A DNA stretch of 64,000 nt. Origin: Pestalotiopsis fici W106-1 (Eukaryota; Ascomycota; Sordariomycetes; Amphisphaeriales; Sporocadaceae). Made by a program: the position numbers and the translations under genes. The notes under the pieces were generated by a model that was given only the letters and a program-made list of their open reading frames with translations, ran no database searches and was not told the DNA's origin. Positions 23,582 through 35,831 of the stretch are shown piece after piece (position 1 is the first letter of the stretch; each line of letters begins with the position of its first letter). The stretch spans positions 930,001 through 994,000 of the forward strand of contig NW_006917093.1 in the NCBI RefSeq assembly GCF_000516985.1, read 5' to 3'.

Positions 23582-25125
23582 GCTGTTACTAAGCATGCGG
23601 CGAGCGATTTGTGCTTCTGTTGCGTAGACAGGTTGCAAGCACTGAAACAGTGCTGTGAAGCACCCGCATCAAGGAAGCCTTTATTTTTCTGGGTAGACAG
23701 AGAAACATTTGTTCACAGAATCGGCTGAATGGTCTAGACCATGACGCCCTCTGTTTCACCCAACGACACGAGATTACGCAGGTATGATTGGATCATCAGG
23801 GCGGGCTACTGGGTTTGCATTTTAAAGACACTCCTTTTATTGTGCGGTCTTTTGAATGGCGTTTTTTTGGATTGCGGTTTTTGAGGATTGTACTAGATAC
23901 TATACAAGCGGATGAAGTGATCCCAATGGATAGTTCAAGATCGCAGAGAGATCAGAGTGATGTGTTGTGTATATGTAAATGGGTAGTGGGTATGTACTAT
24001 GTTAAGATGAATGTTGTCATGCCAAGTACCTACTTGGATATCTATGTCGCCTCTTGACTCGCCTAAGGGACAAATTGAGTAAGCGACTGTCCTGTCACCT
24101 TTCAATACTCAGGTAATGATACTCTGACGCTTGATCGCAATCTAATGCGTAGATAGCTTTGGAGGCACAGAATGAGAAGAAGAGTAGCAGAGACGTTGTT
24201 CAGAGCTTAAACAGGTAAATGTTTATAGTTACCAGAGACGAAACGGATTCATGTTTTGTACTCCGAGGTAGATAAACGTGGGCACCCGTGGACGTACCTA
24301 GTAACATTTGTGGTGTGCGCTCTACCTAGGTAACCGTCTCAGCAAGGGGTAGCAACTGTGCATGTGAGGGACAGTGGACTGTTAGCACTGGGCCCATCAA
24401 TTCGCGTTCAGTTAGGCCGCCACAGTTCACTTGACCAACACTGGAATCACATTTCGACCTCCATCACATACGTCTGTACAAATAGATTACTACTACCTAA
24501 ACATTGAACAGTGACTCTCTTCCAAGAAGACCACTTGGACACTAAAGTTCTTATACATTGCATACATTTTACACGAGCATCAAAGATCAAAAAATTGCCC
24601 CTCCCACTTTCACACGCACGATAGTCGCCGCCCCCGAAGGAAACGTTTTGCCTCAAGCTGCACTGGACATCCCGCTCATCCAACCAACCAACCTGCTAAA
24701 CCCTGGACAAGTCTTTGACTATTGTGGTCGCACGAAAGGACATCCCCACTGCGACATACATACATACATCCCATTCAATTGTCAATTGACAGCCTCGATT
24801 GCCACACTCAGAACACACACACATACGCATACCTACACTCTCCTCGCCCAGCCCAGCTCAGCGCCTTGCAGACTCTGACTCTCCTCCGTCTCATCAATCT
24901 CTGCCCGATCATCTCCCAGTGCCTACATATTCCTCCACTTTGTTGGGCCCCCCCGCACACGCACAAGCCATTCATCAAGACAGACGGGCAGACTCTGGAC
25001 AACAGCGATTCCATTCGTCCACCCACTCGCACTCAAGCACGACAGCCCAATTGACTCGACAGTTTTCCAACATCGAATAGAACATCAACCATCTTTTGCC
25101 AGACAATCGATCGCCTCCTTATGCT
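23582..25125. promoter_or_regulatory. intergenic, upstream of the 4E-T-like gene
   Basis: The left part is the 3' UTR of the Pmp3-like gene. The right part (about 24550-25125) is strongly C-rich with CA repeats and A-rich gaps, like a long fungal mRNA leader. A TACCTAGGTA palindrome is at about 24324. No gene was recognised. Confidence 0.5.
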
Positions 25126-25135
25126 ATGGCATTAA
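25121..25135 (+). promoter_or_regulatory. minimal uORF overlapping the main start codon
   Basis: An ATG at 25121 opens a frame of ATG CTA TGG CAT TAA that contains the main ATG (25126) in another frame and ends ten bases past it. The upstream ATG has a poor context (C at -3), while the main one has G at -3 and G at +4, so leaky scanning is expected. Confidence 0.6.
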
Positions 25136-27618
25136 GGTATACTGTGGAAGAGCTCATACATTTGAGCCAGTCGCCACTATGTGTAAAGCCCAACTCCTTG
25201 CCTCCCAAGGAGGATTGGATGGGGTGAGTCCCTATACCTTTCTGTCGTCAGATTTCCCTCTTTAGTACATAACTAACTCTGGCATTGCCAAAGACAACTC
25301 TCCGAGACCTATCGCAATAATCAAGGCACTGCCAGGACCGGCACGGACAAGACCAGGAACGGCGAAGGTGCCCTGCTTGACCAGACCAACAGACGTCCCG
25401 GCGTGGACAGACATAGCTCGCGGAATACTACAAGTATGTTAATTGACCCAACCAAACTAATCATTCCGTCAAATGCTGACTGTTTCTCCAAGATGCCGAA
25501 GGCATAGTTCTCGGTCCACCCCGAACGACATTCTCCTCCTCAACCGCCACTCGAGGAAGCAAGCCATTTGACAATGACAAACCCTTTGCCTCCTTTCGCC
25601 GTAACGGAGATGGCGACAATGACCGCGAACGAGTCGACAGGGACCGAGATGGGAGAGGTAATTTCCGGCGTCGTGGTGATGATGGTGAACAAGATAGTGA
25701 CGGTTGGAGTACAGTGAAGCCTCGCAAGAGCTTTGGCCACGAAGGCGCCGAACGATTCAATGGCCGTATGGGAGGCGATCGCTTTGGCGCAGAGCGCCGC
25801 CCCCGCGACAGCCAAGACGAGACCAACGACAAGCCCAAACGCAGCAATTTTGGAGAGTTTGGCCGCGAAAAGGACGGTGACGATGAACGACCACGTCGGA
25901 ACGGGCTACCCAGGAACCGCACAGATCAAGCTACCTGGGGTCGTGGCGACATTGGCGACAGCGATGCGCCTCCCAGCCGCGAGCGCTTCGACAGAGCCAA
26001 GAGCTGGCGTGATCGGGCAGCACCACCAGAGGATCAACCTACTGACAGCAAGCCACGAGACCGTAACTTCAATCGCTGGGATAGAGATCGAGACCAGCGC
26101 CAGGAGCGTGATCCAGAATGGTTCGACGAGGGTATTGAAGAAAAGCCGCAGGCACACAGTATTCAAGACCTTCAAAAATTCATGGAGTCCATGAAGGCCC
26201 AAAAGAAGGGTGATGCTGTGCCTGAGCAAGGCCCAGCACCAAGTAGCATTAACACCTCAGTACGTGAAGCTTCCTTCGACATTGAGGCGACCAAGGTCAA
26301 GTCAGCCCCCGCCGTTGAAATGGGCCCAGACCAATTCTTTGCCAAATACGCTGTCACTCCCAGCGCCGACATCGAGAATCCTCACGAAGTACCGAAAGAG
26401 TCGGCTCCTCCCAAGCCTAAAGGAGGATCAAGGTTTGGTAGTTTCTTCGCCTCACAACAGGGCAGACAGACGGAGCCGTCAACACCCGCAGCAGCTCCTC
26501 AACCAGCCCAGGAGATCAACCCCTTGCTTCAGTTTGGAGGTGCAAATGTTGCCGCCAACATTGCTGCGGCTGCTCCTACTGGCAGCCCTAGTGGCATGGA
26601 AGATAGAGCTGCGTTTCAGAACATTCTCCTCAAGCTCAAGAAGCAGCATATATCAAACACTCCACCGTCTGCTGGCGGTTTCTCTGCCCCGCCCGCCGAA
26701 CCCGAACGGGGCCCCTCAAGTTCAGTTGCATCACCGGGTCCATACCCACCATTCAACTTGGAGCACCGAGACGGTCCACCGAGCCGTGGCCCTGTGCCCC
26801 CGGAGATGCTTGCATCCAGACCGCAGCCACCCAGCTATCCAATCCCAGGACCGATGGGCACAGAAGCACAATTGCTCCAGAATCTGATAGCACAGCGACA
26901 GCCGGTGGCGAGCCCAGCAGGTGGTCGTGATCAAGCCCAAGTGCGCAATAGTCAGACAGAATTCCTCATGAGCCTCATGCAAAGTGGCCGGCATGCTCCA
27001 CCTGAAGTACAGAGACCCGAGCCTCACATTCGAATGCCCCAACCTTCTCGGCCAGCTCAAATCCCGCAGACACCCGACAGGGAACCAGACTTCCAGCGGG
27101 AACGAAGCGGGTCTCATCAGCAAGGACGACCTCAAGGACCTCCGGGCTTTTTTGACGAATCACAGCTGCGCCTCGATCAGGACAACCGCAGACAACAGCA
27201 GCCGACTCAGATCCTTCAGCGACCCATCTCCATGGGCGTTGACCAGATGCAGCCCAACTGGTTGCAAGGTGCTAACCAGCCTCCCCCTCCTGGCCCAGGC
27301 CGGCATATGATTCCGCCGCCAGGACTCGCAGGCAATCCTCGGAATGCGCCGCCGCCGGGCATGTTTCCCCCTGGTTTTCATCACGCTCCTATGGTTGTTG
27401 CACCTCCCATGGGTGCTTTTCCGCCGGAAGCCATGCGTAATATGGCGCCTCCGCCAGGTCTCTTCGGTGGTCCTGGTGGCCCTGGCGGGCCCCCGCCTCC
27501 AGGATTTCTGCCGCCGGGCATGAGCGGAGGCTTTCACGGAGGCCCTGAGGCTCTTGCTTTCGGTTTCGATGGCCGAGGCATGCCTCCTCCCGGTGCAGCC
27601 AATTTCCGCCGTGGCTAG
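25126..27618 (+). CDS. eIF4E-binding, 4E-T-like disordered protein
   Basis: Three exons (25126-25223, 25294-25433 and 25493-27618) give 787 residues. The extreme N-terminus reads MALRYTVEELIHLSQSPL, so residues 5-11 match the eIF4E-binding consensus Y-x4-L-hydrophobic. A long Arg/Asp/Gly/Asn-rich region follows. Near residue 280 are RDPEWFDEGI and an adjacent short helix (QDLQKFMESMKAQKK). The C-terminal half is Pro/Gln/Gly/Met-rich with PPG repeats, typical of condensate-forming RNA regulators. The motif at the very N-terminus followed by disorder resembles animal eIF4E transporter (4E-T), which binds eIF4E and represses or stores mRNA in P-bodies. Assignment rests on motif and architecture, not on a recognised folded domain. 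A four-codon upstream ORF overlaps the start. Confidence 0.78.
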
Positions 27619-28892
27619 GACGCCCTTTGCGACAGATTCAGTCCAAGATTCAGCAGCGCACCAGTATTTCCCGAGACAATCCCATCGCGATAAAGAGCTT
27701 TGTTTGAAGCGCTTCTCAAGTGGTGGGGGAAAGATGAGGACATGACAACTAGGAAATCCCATAAGTTGACGCCAATTTCAATAAAAGGTGATCATTTGTA
27801 TGGTCTAACACAAATGTAGAGTACTTGGACGGTTGATGGTATAAATGGAAATGAGCACACGTAATGCTCGCTAATACTTATGTCGAGGTAACTTCGGAAC
27901 GAAGTTGAGACTCATACTCGACAACATCCTCCCACAAGCTCGAGCGTAGGCATACGCACAGAGGCCACAGATAATATACTCGTCATGCAGCGCCCATCAT
28001 TAAATATGTTGCCTTCATTTCCGTGCTGAATATGCTTCCCATGATGCTCAAGATGTGTCAATCTGCAACCGCAACGTCAAGTTGTTCTGCCACTGACACT
28101 CGCAAATGCTGATTGTAAAGCACCAAAGGTAATCAAGGAGATTGAAATGTTCTCTCCACGACTTATTCAGTAGTGACTCCTAGAATACTATGCGCTTATG
28201 CCTACCCTTTTATTAGTGAGTATGAAATAGTAATAAGATACTCCAATCGAAGTCGAAGACGACACGAGTACGACGATACGAGCGCGAAGGTCGTTGTTGG
28301 CCTTTGAGCCAGGCACCGGAGTCTGTCGAACTTTGGGTGAGTGGGACTTAAGGGCTTCACGGGATTCAAGAACCAGCAGGACCGTATGAGGATAATTCCG
28401 GGTTTCGGTTCTCTGAGAAGAGCAGCCATTGTGTGGAAGAGGATACAGACCATGATGGACACAAAATTTCAGGCATGCAAAGGTAAACTCTTTTGTGATA
28501 TGGGATTATCTTGTGGCTAACAATGAACGTTTTCCAGGATGCTGTGAGCCAAACATTGGGAAGCAGACACCTTAGAGGCTGAATGTTTAGTCTAGTATAG
28601 TTCTCCGTGGCTTTGAGTGGTGTGGTCGTTTTGAGACGACCTTCAAGCATGAGCATGTGGCTCAACAAGTCTGTAGAAACGACACACAGATGAGCTTCAT
28701 GTATGCAAAAGGGGGGCTGCAATCAGCCAGTAATGGTCTTCACATTCCATCGATTGCGCGAAAGAAGGACAGGAGCATGGTGGAGTGTCTGGCCTTGCTA
28801 AGAAAGGCTCTTTTCTCACTGCCAATACCATCACAACCAATCTTTATTTCTACCACTTTCCCATCTGCCGTATCTTATAGAGCTGAATGACA
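27619..28892. other. convergent intergenic region
   Basis: This is the region between the 3' ends of the 4E-T-like gene (+) and the TAG-interrupted gene (-). It is long for two 3' UTRs but shows no coding frame I trust. Confidence 0.5.
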
Positions 28893-30731
28893 TTATCTAG
28901 TGGTAGTTTCCATGAGAACTTCGAGTATCTGTTGATACTGGGATGCGCCGCCGCTGCCTCTTGGCGTCCGGTCCTTTATTTCAACCGCATTTTGTCCAAT
29001 GCTGAGGGGTTCACTGATCTTCCTGCGTCCATGGTAAACACAAACGCCAGTACCGCCGCTCTTGTGCTTCTTGTTGGCAGGACACATGGGACTCGTCGGA
29101 AGGTGTTCAGGCATGTCAAATTCAAAGTCTCTTGGGCCGACGTCTTCCCAACGTGGGACGGCGTTTGGTACCTCCCACCACTCGCGCTGGCGAGGTCTAG
29201 ATTCTGACTGAGACCTAGGACTATTCATCTGGGTTCTGGTCCCAGGCACAGACAGGACAGGCTTTTTGGGAAGTACATGGGGAGTTACGGGTGCCGAAAT
29301 ATCCATGAAGAAGGATCGGGGAGGACGGCCATTTTTGGAATGATAGAGCGGAGGTGTTTTGATGCGTGTTGCTTCCTATAGAGCTACATGTGTTAGTGGC
29401 ATGGGCTACCCTGTCATTTAATGGTAATCGTCCCTCATGACTGTGCCGAGACTCACATTTCCAGGGAACTGCTCATCGTTGCCACCACGTGAGGTCGCAC
29501 TATTGGTTGTTGTCTGGTCTGAAGCTGGCGAAGGGTCCGGCGTATGACCGCGAATCATCTCGCGGATAGAGCTAGACACACTGTCGTTGGACTCTCTGGA
29601 CAGCTTCCTCTGCCAAGGCGCACGGCCAAAGAGCTTTCGTGGACGTGGCATGTTACCGTTTTGTTGGCTGTTGGCGTCGTCCTTGTCATGAAGCAGTGCC
29701 GCAACTCGAGACAAGGGCCCTTGATTTGCAGTTTCTAGTTGGGCTAAAGCAGAGGATGCCGCTGGAGTCGACTCTTCAGCTTCCTTGGGAGAAGGTTGCT
29801 TGGATTTATGCTATAAAAGTTTGCTAAGTTGAGGCCTTTGTGGGCAATGAGGTTGCACATTTTCGTCAAGCATACGTACCTCTTTGGACTTTGATTTAGT
29901 GCTCATGAAAGACTTCATAGGCTTGGTGGATATATATGGGAGAAAAGTTGGTCTCTTCTTCAACTTATTTGGTGCTGATGAGGTTGAAGCTGTAGATGCA
30001 GCGGTTGCCGATTCCGCAGAATCTGCCAATATAGCTGATTCGTGGGTCGCCGATATTGGACTATTCGTAGCCGTGTGCCTGGCCAATGTAGATGCCCGTG
30101 ACGATGGCCATTGATTATCATTGATCCTTGACTCCTCATATGAGTTTCGTGCCTTGTGACTCGGCTGCTGAAGGGAGAAGACATGGCTGGCCTCAGTGAG
30201 ATAGGGGCTCAGCAATGGTGGCCTAGTCAATGACAGGTCCGATCGGTTGATGTAGTCTATCGGGCTCGATGCTTGAGGAATGGCTCTTGGACTGATTATA
30301 CTTCCGTTACCGCTCTTCTCTGTCTGACCCGAGCTGTTGTTCCGTGTAGATCGCTTGCGCCATCTGAAGCCCGTCTTCGTGCTGGACTCGGGGGTGGGAG
30401 TATCGACACGCTCCCGCTCGGCCCAGTAGCCTCCGGGGAACCATACCCATTCACAGCCCTCTCGTGCAGGCCGCGGAGGATCAATACCAGTCTTGAAGCT
30501 CTCCCGTTTGCTGATCGACGTTGCCCGAGGATCTCTATGGGGGTAAGACGATGTGATGGGCGGCGGCGTTTGCCCGGGAGTGTCGGTAAAGAAGGACGGC
30601 AGTCGACTTGCGATTCCATCATATGCTGGAGAAGAACGCGACGCAGAAGACCGACGCTATCGGCCAGCTGCTCGCAACTCTTCTAATTGTGGTGACTTGG
30701 GACTAGGCTCTTCCCTTATCCAAGACTCCAT
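28893..30731 (-). pseudogene. unknown three-exon gene interrupted by one in-frame TAG
   Basis: Exons 29880-30731, 29457-29810 and 28893-29375 join in phase and form 563 codons ending in a normal stop, but codon 25 is TAG (30657-30659). Coding character continues on both sides: PKSPQLEELRAAGR precedes it and RRSSASRSSPAYDGIASRLP follows. A Trp-rich block (EGCEWVWFPGGYWAERE) lies about 70 codons further on. The rest is Ser/Pro/Lys-rich and probably disordered. No in-frame ATG occurs for well over 100 codons after the TAG, so re-initiation would lose the Trp-rich block. A CAG-to-TAG change would explain it, as would a sequencing error, stop-codon readthrough, or an undetected 5' intron ending exactly at this TAG. 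An alternative in-frame start is at 30746. No family was recognised. Confidence 0.65.
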
Positions 30732-30746
30732 GGCTTTTTTTGTCAT

Positions 30747-31342
30747 TAAAGGAAGGTAGCTTGAGAAGCGAGTGATGAGGATGATAAAGCTAGTGGTGGC
30801 TTGTTGTGCGAGGATATGGGGAAGTCAAAAACGAGTGTACTGGATCTCATAGAATCATTTTAGGCGCCTAGGTGGTATAGGAATGCAGATGAGGTTTCCA
30901 TGAATATTCTCGAAGTAGACCGGCGTCTCAGATACGAGTACCTAGGATGTTTGTGATACGACCAGAATGATATTTTCTTGGCCAAGTCAAGCACAACACT
31001 GGCGGGGAATGATAATAAAATACACTTGCCTCAAAGACCCAATGCACCTACCTTCTTTATGTGATTAAAGACCAGGGGGTCACTCAAAAAGCACGTGTTA
31101 TTCTTTGAGTCTGGAAGGAACAGGTTGGATGCACAAGGCAGTCGTCAGTCGTTGAATAATCTATGGTCAGTGATTGTCTCTAGGCAGCCAAAGCTTTCTT
31201 CAGGTCTTCGTCTCATGGAAAGGAGAATTCTATTCAAATGTCAAAATCGACATGCGCACTGCAACGCCAGATTTTCGTGCCGATTCCATATAAAAAAGGA
31301 AAACACATATATGACCATAAACTCCACCAATGCAAGATGATA
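30747..31342. promoter_or_regulatory. intergenic, upstream of the TAG-interrupted gene
   Basis: Promoter space of the leftward unknown gene and 3' region of suv3. It contains CCTAGG palindromes near 30868 and 30938. No gene was recognised. Confidence 0.45.
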
Positions 31343-33777
31343 TTATACAGATTTCGAGTGCGCCTCGGTGTTGTCTCCAGCAAGATCTTGTACCTCGGCA
31401 GCATCTTGGTAAAGGGGCTCCTGGTGACCTGCTTCATTCCAGTCGCCGGGGCCATCGTGGCTTGGTTCTCCAGGGGTCTGCAAATTATCCTCACCAAGGA
31501 TGTCCTGCTTCTTCCGCTGCCTCTGACGTGCCTCTCTACGAGTACTAGCAACCCTAGCTTTGCGAGATTCTTCAGACACGGTTATTGCGTTGAGTTGCTC
31601 GTCGATCTTACTTTCAACCAAGGCCTTGACATGAAATGCAAGATGTTGACTCCGGAAGATGCCCGAGTAGCGGTAGCTGAGCCACAGGTAGAGAGTAATC
31701 GCCTTGTGAAGCTCTTCAAGTTTGCGCAAAAAATTAGCTGGGCCATAGGGATAACTGTCCACATCCATGTCCAGAAGCTCAAGCTCGACCTCAGGTATGT
31801 CCAAAAGGTGACCACCGTCCATGTCTGAAACACATCTGGCAAAGGCTTGAACCATTTGCTTGCCGTTGGCGTCTCGCATGGAGACCGGAGCGGTGAGGAA
31901 AATGCACCTGTCAAAGACCGACATGGGAAACGGTTGGATCAGATCAGAAATTTCCACAAGGTCATTCAGGTTACACATGTGGAATCTTGGCGATATTCTG
32001 GCTATGTCGTATAGTCGCAAGATGATATAACTGAAGGGGGTATTGGGAGGAAAATATGTCGAAAAGCGTTCCAGTACAGCAGATGGGACCTGGATGCCCG
32101 CTGTCTTGAGTTGATCAGGGTCCTGCGAGAAGGCTTGCTGGATAGTCTCGAGGTCCTCGTCCTCAATGGCCGTAACTAATCCGATCTGCTTCTTCGGCGT
32201 CGGTGGCCGTTTCTGGGCGTCTTGGTTGTCTGTCTCTGCACCTTCTCTGACAGCTTGTTGTGCTGTCCGGTAGCGACCAGCACGACCACCAATTTGCTTG
32301 ATATCTGATACTGAGAGAGGCTGATACCCACTTCTCTTTCGCTTGTGCGTAGCTTCAAACACAACACGCTTGATTTCGAGGTTAAGTCCCATTCCGATGG
32401 CATCACTAGCCGCCAAAAAGTCGTAGTCGTTGTCTGGATCGTTGAACAAGGCAGCTTGCTGAGCTCTCGTCTCCGGTGGTAAACCGCCATAGACAATGGC
32501 GCAGCGCCTTCCCGTGGCTTTTTCAATGGTCTTCTTGAGACCGTGAATGCCAACTCTCGAAAATGATACCACGGCATCGCCTTTCTGGAGATGCTTGAGA
32601 CTTCCTATGCTTCGGTTCATTGGCTTCAAAGGGCTGAGTCGCTCATACCGATGAATGACGACCTTGTCTCCGGTTAGCCGGCAGAGTGCCTGTACAAGGT
32701 CGACGGCGCGCTCTTCGCCACACAAGTGCACCTCCTTGGCCTGCACACCAAGAACGGCTTGCGTCCACGCCCAACCTCGATCTTCGTCACCAATCATCTG
32801 TATTTCGTCTATGACTGCAACGTCCATTTGGTAGTTAAGTGGTGTCATTTCGACAGTGCAACTTCGAAAATAGTTGTCCGACTCTGGTATGCGCATTTCT
32901 TCTCCAGTAACCAAGGCGCACTCCTTGTTCTTGGCGTTGAGACGGGAGAACACCTCGTGGGCGAGCAGCCTCAGAGGGCCGGCATAGATGCCAGACTTGG
33001 CATTCTCCAAAGCCTTTAAAGCGTTATATGTCTTGCCCGAGTTGGTCGGACCAACATGCATGTGTATTGTGCGTTGAAGAGCTCGAGTGGCTGGAAACCA
33101 TTCGTGCGGGTGGCGAAAGTCGGCAATTTTCTTGTGGGTTTCTGTAATGGCGTGGGAGAAGCGAGAACGCATCAAGAAGTTGAAGAATGCGTATTTGATC
33201 TCTTCCGTCAAGCCCTTGATGTCTCCTTGCACAAAGGCATTTCGCAGGCGCCAGAAGAGGGGATTCTCAGCGCGGCTAATGGAGCCATTAGTCGACGCAC
33301 GCTCGCAGGCTTTGTCAACGGCAGATCTAAAGAGTCTGGTTTCGCGGTCGAATTTGAGGGAGCTGGCGATGCCAAAGGATTGATATGACTCCCTCTGCTC
33401 CTGCCAGCTTCCAGTTTTGTTGAAGAACTGCTCAACCTTTGTCAATGCCAGCTTACGAAAGATCTCGTAGGTCCTATGCGCCTTCGGCGACCGCGTGCGT
33501 TTTGGAGAGCCTTCATCGCTTGTTACAGGGCGAGATTCGTTAGGTTTGGAAGCCGGTATGGCGAGACCGCTCTGATACTCCGAGTCAACGGTTATTTCTC
33601 TCTTGGGCGTCTGAACGAACAAGCGATTAGCATGCAAGTATTCAAGGATCGATTGCCGGTAGTCACTCTGCTTACAAGGCCTAAAACTCTCGCAGTAGTG
33701 GTGAAAGAAGCATGCATGCGACTGGCTCGAGTTATGAGGCTCGAGCTAGCCCGCGCAGATCTGGTAAGGGAAAGCAT
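31343..33777 (-). CDS. suv3: ATP-dependent RNA helicase Suv3, mitochondrial
   Basis: Two exons (33676-33777 and 31343-33610) give 789 residues. The first exon encodes a classic mitochondrial presequence rich in Ser, Arg and Ala without acids (MLSLTRSARASSSLITRAS). The helicase core has Walker A GPTNSGKT (about 221-228), DEIQ (about 302-305) instead of DEAD, FSRVGIHGLK, GGLPPETRAQQ, ASDAIGMGLN and QIGGRAGRY, all diagnostic of the Suv3 family. The C-terminal Suv3 domain and a short basic/Gln-rich tail follow. With the exonuclease Dss1 this helicase forms the yeast mitochondrial degradosome that turns over mitochondrial RNA and excised introns. I placed the start at 33777 because the splice at 33676/33610 is in phase 0 and adds the presequence. 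Confidence 0.96.
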
Positions 33778-34505
33778 GACCGTTGCTCGACAAGTGAGCT
33801 AGCATGGTAATATAAATCACCTCATTTGCAGGTCTAAGAATTCGAGAATGAGTCAAAGCCCATTCAAGGCACTGGAACCCGTATCTTTGCGTGGTGTTGA
33901 AAAAGTGGTCAGTATCAATGATTTCAGGACCATCGCCAGGCGACATGGATAATGCGCTATGTTGGAATGGATATTTTTTCCTCTCTTCTCTTTATCGAGC
34001 TAAGCTTAACGATTGGCGGGCGCGTTACACCTTAAGCGACAGGGTACCACAGCGCGTGGGTTAGCGCCTAAAACTAAAGTAGCTGTCTTCATTCATTGAA
34101 GCGGCAAATGGGTCGGCCGTCGGGTGCGTCCAAGACTCCCCAAGATCTATGCCAGCGTCATCCTGCATAGGACCTGGACCACCCACTCCCAAAGCTGTAC
34201 TACCACCTCCCTACGTTACCTTGCCTAGCATCCATACATCTACCCACCTAGAGAAGGGAGCAACATTGTCCTCCGATCATACTCAACTTGAAATCCAGTA
34301 AATTCGTTGTTGTCGGTGCTGCTGCGACATAGATTCCCTTTTCTTCGAACCTCCTCGAACCCGACGACATTGCTCTGGATACATCCTTTGCCTCTGAGTC
34401 TTGTACACCTACCTAGGTTTCCCTATCAGCCCTATTTGGGCAGCCATTCGGACAAAACACTAGTCATACGACGTCGAGATATCAGAGATCGCAACTCTTG
34501 TCGAA
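33778..34505. promoter_or_regulatory. divergent promoter region, suv3 / VAMP7-like
   Basis: The 0.73 kb between two divergent start codons must serve both genes. The right part is C-rich with the palindrome-like CTACCTAGGTTT near 34410. No coding signal was seen. Confidence 0.6.
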
Positions 34506-35303
34506 ATGGCGTCTTCGTCAACCCCAAAAACGCCGCTGTACTAGTATGGCTTCTCCTGTTCCAGCTGCGATATCCTAATCAGGTGCTTTGCTGCAAGCGA
34601 TGACCATGTACACTAATCCGGACATTGTAGCGCATGTATAGCTCACAACACCACCATCCTCTCAGAATGCACGACCAGCGCCTCGAGCCAGACCTCGTCT
34701 CTCTCCTCCCTGGTCCTGCCAAAGATCAGCCATGAGACGTCCCAGAAGATGACCTTCACTCATGGGTCTTACCATATTCACTACATGTCCGAGGCGCCGT
34801 CAGCCCACGCAGGCAACCCGTCGGCAGGTGGTCTGACCTTTCTCGTCATTGCCGACTCCTCGCTAGGCCGGCGCATCTCTTTTGGCTTCCTATTTGAGAT
34901 CCGCAAGCGCTTCCTCGACGAGTTCGCCGACAGTGACTTTGCCAACCTGCCAAACTATGGCGCCGGCTCGTTTAACGGCGAGCTGCGCAAGCTCATGGTC
35001 GACTATGGCACCACGTCGGGCGGGCAGCAGGACGCCATTAGCAACGTGCAGCGTGAGATGGACGACGTCCGCGGCATCATGACCAAGAACATCGAGGGCT
35101 TGTTGGAACGGGGCGAGCGCATCGACCTCCTCGTTGACAAGACGGATCGCCTAGGCGGGAGTGCCCGCGAGTTCCGTGTCCGGAGCCGGGGGCTGAAGAG
35201 GCAAATGTGGTGGAAGAATGTCAAGCTCATGGCCATGCTGGTATTTGTCGTGGTGCTCATCATTTTGGCCATTGTGATTGCCGTCAAGAATGCCCTTGGT
35301 TAA
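34506..35303 (+). CDS. VAMP7-type longin R-SNARE
   Basis: Exon 34506-34543 joins exon 34631-35303 in phase to give 236 residues beginning MASSSTPKTPLYYACIAH. The N-terminal longin domain is followed by the SNARE motif, with the zero-layer arginine in LLERGERIDLLVDKTDRL. A short basic linker (RRQMWWKNVK-like) precedes a single C-terminal transmembrane anchor (MLVFVVVLIILAIVIAV). This order is that of VAMP7/Nyv1-type v-SNAREs, which act in fusion at the vacuole and in late endosomal or exocytic traffic. The absence of a C-terminal CAAX box excludes Ykt6, and the lack of a Sec22-like end makes Sec22 unlikely. Confidence 0.93.
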
Positions 35304-35831
35304 TCCAAAGAGCTTGGTGAAGCATTATTATCAGAGTGAATTCGGGGAATTTGTGAAAACAAGAACACGACGAAAAGCAAGCACGACAGCGAGTACAATA
35401 CCCTGCAAGACGGTACGAGTGCGAAGACGAGGCTCAGGGCATGATGATTCAATTTTCAGGTCCGAGATGACACACAAACACACATCAACTTGGCGGATTC
35501 CAAGGTTGTCAAAGATGGCCCAATTTCTTTTGTTAAAGTGATACCTGGTTTATGGCGCTTTGGATGGTAGTATACATGTACATCTAATTGCGGCTTGTTT
35601 CCATCACGGTCGGGGTAATTCCGGCGACCACCTATCTTAATTATCCTACCACGTTCGTGATCAAATCGTTTCGTCGTCCCTTCGGATTGAAGGTATCAAG
35701 AATATATGTTTAGTTGCAGGTTGAGTAATGGCTGATAAACTCCTGAAATCGAATTCACTCTCAAATTTCGCAGTATCCCATTCGAGGTATGCCTTCTTTC
35801 CTTCCCTTATCGCGATGCTCAAAGACTCTCT
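35304..35831. other. convergent intergenic region
   Basis: 3' regions of the SNARE gene (+) and the small gene (-). Nothing else was recognised. Confidence 0.5.
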
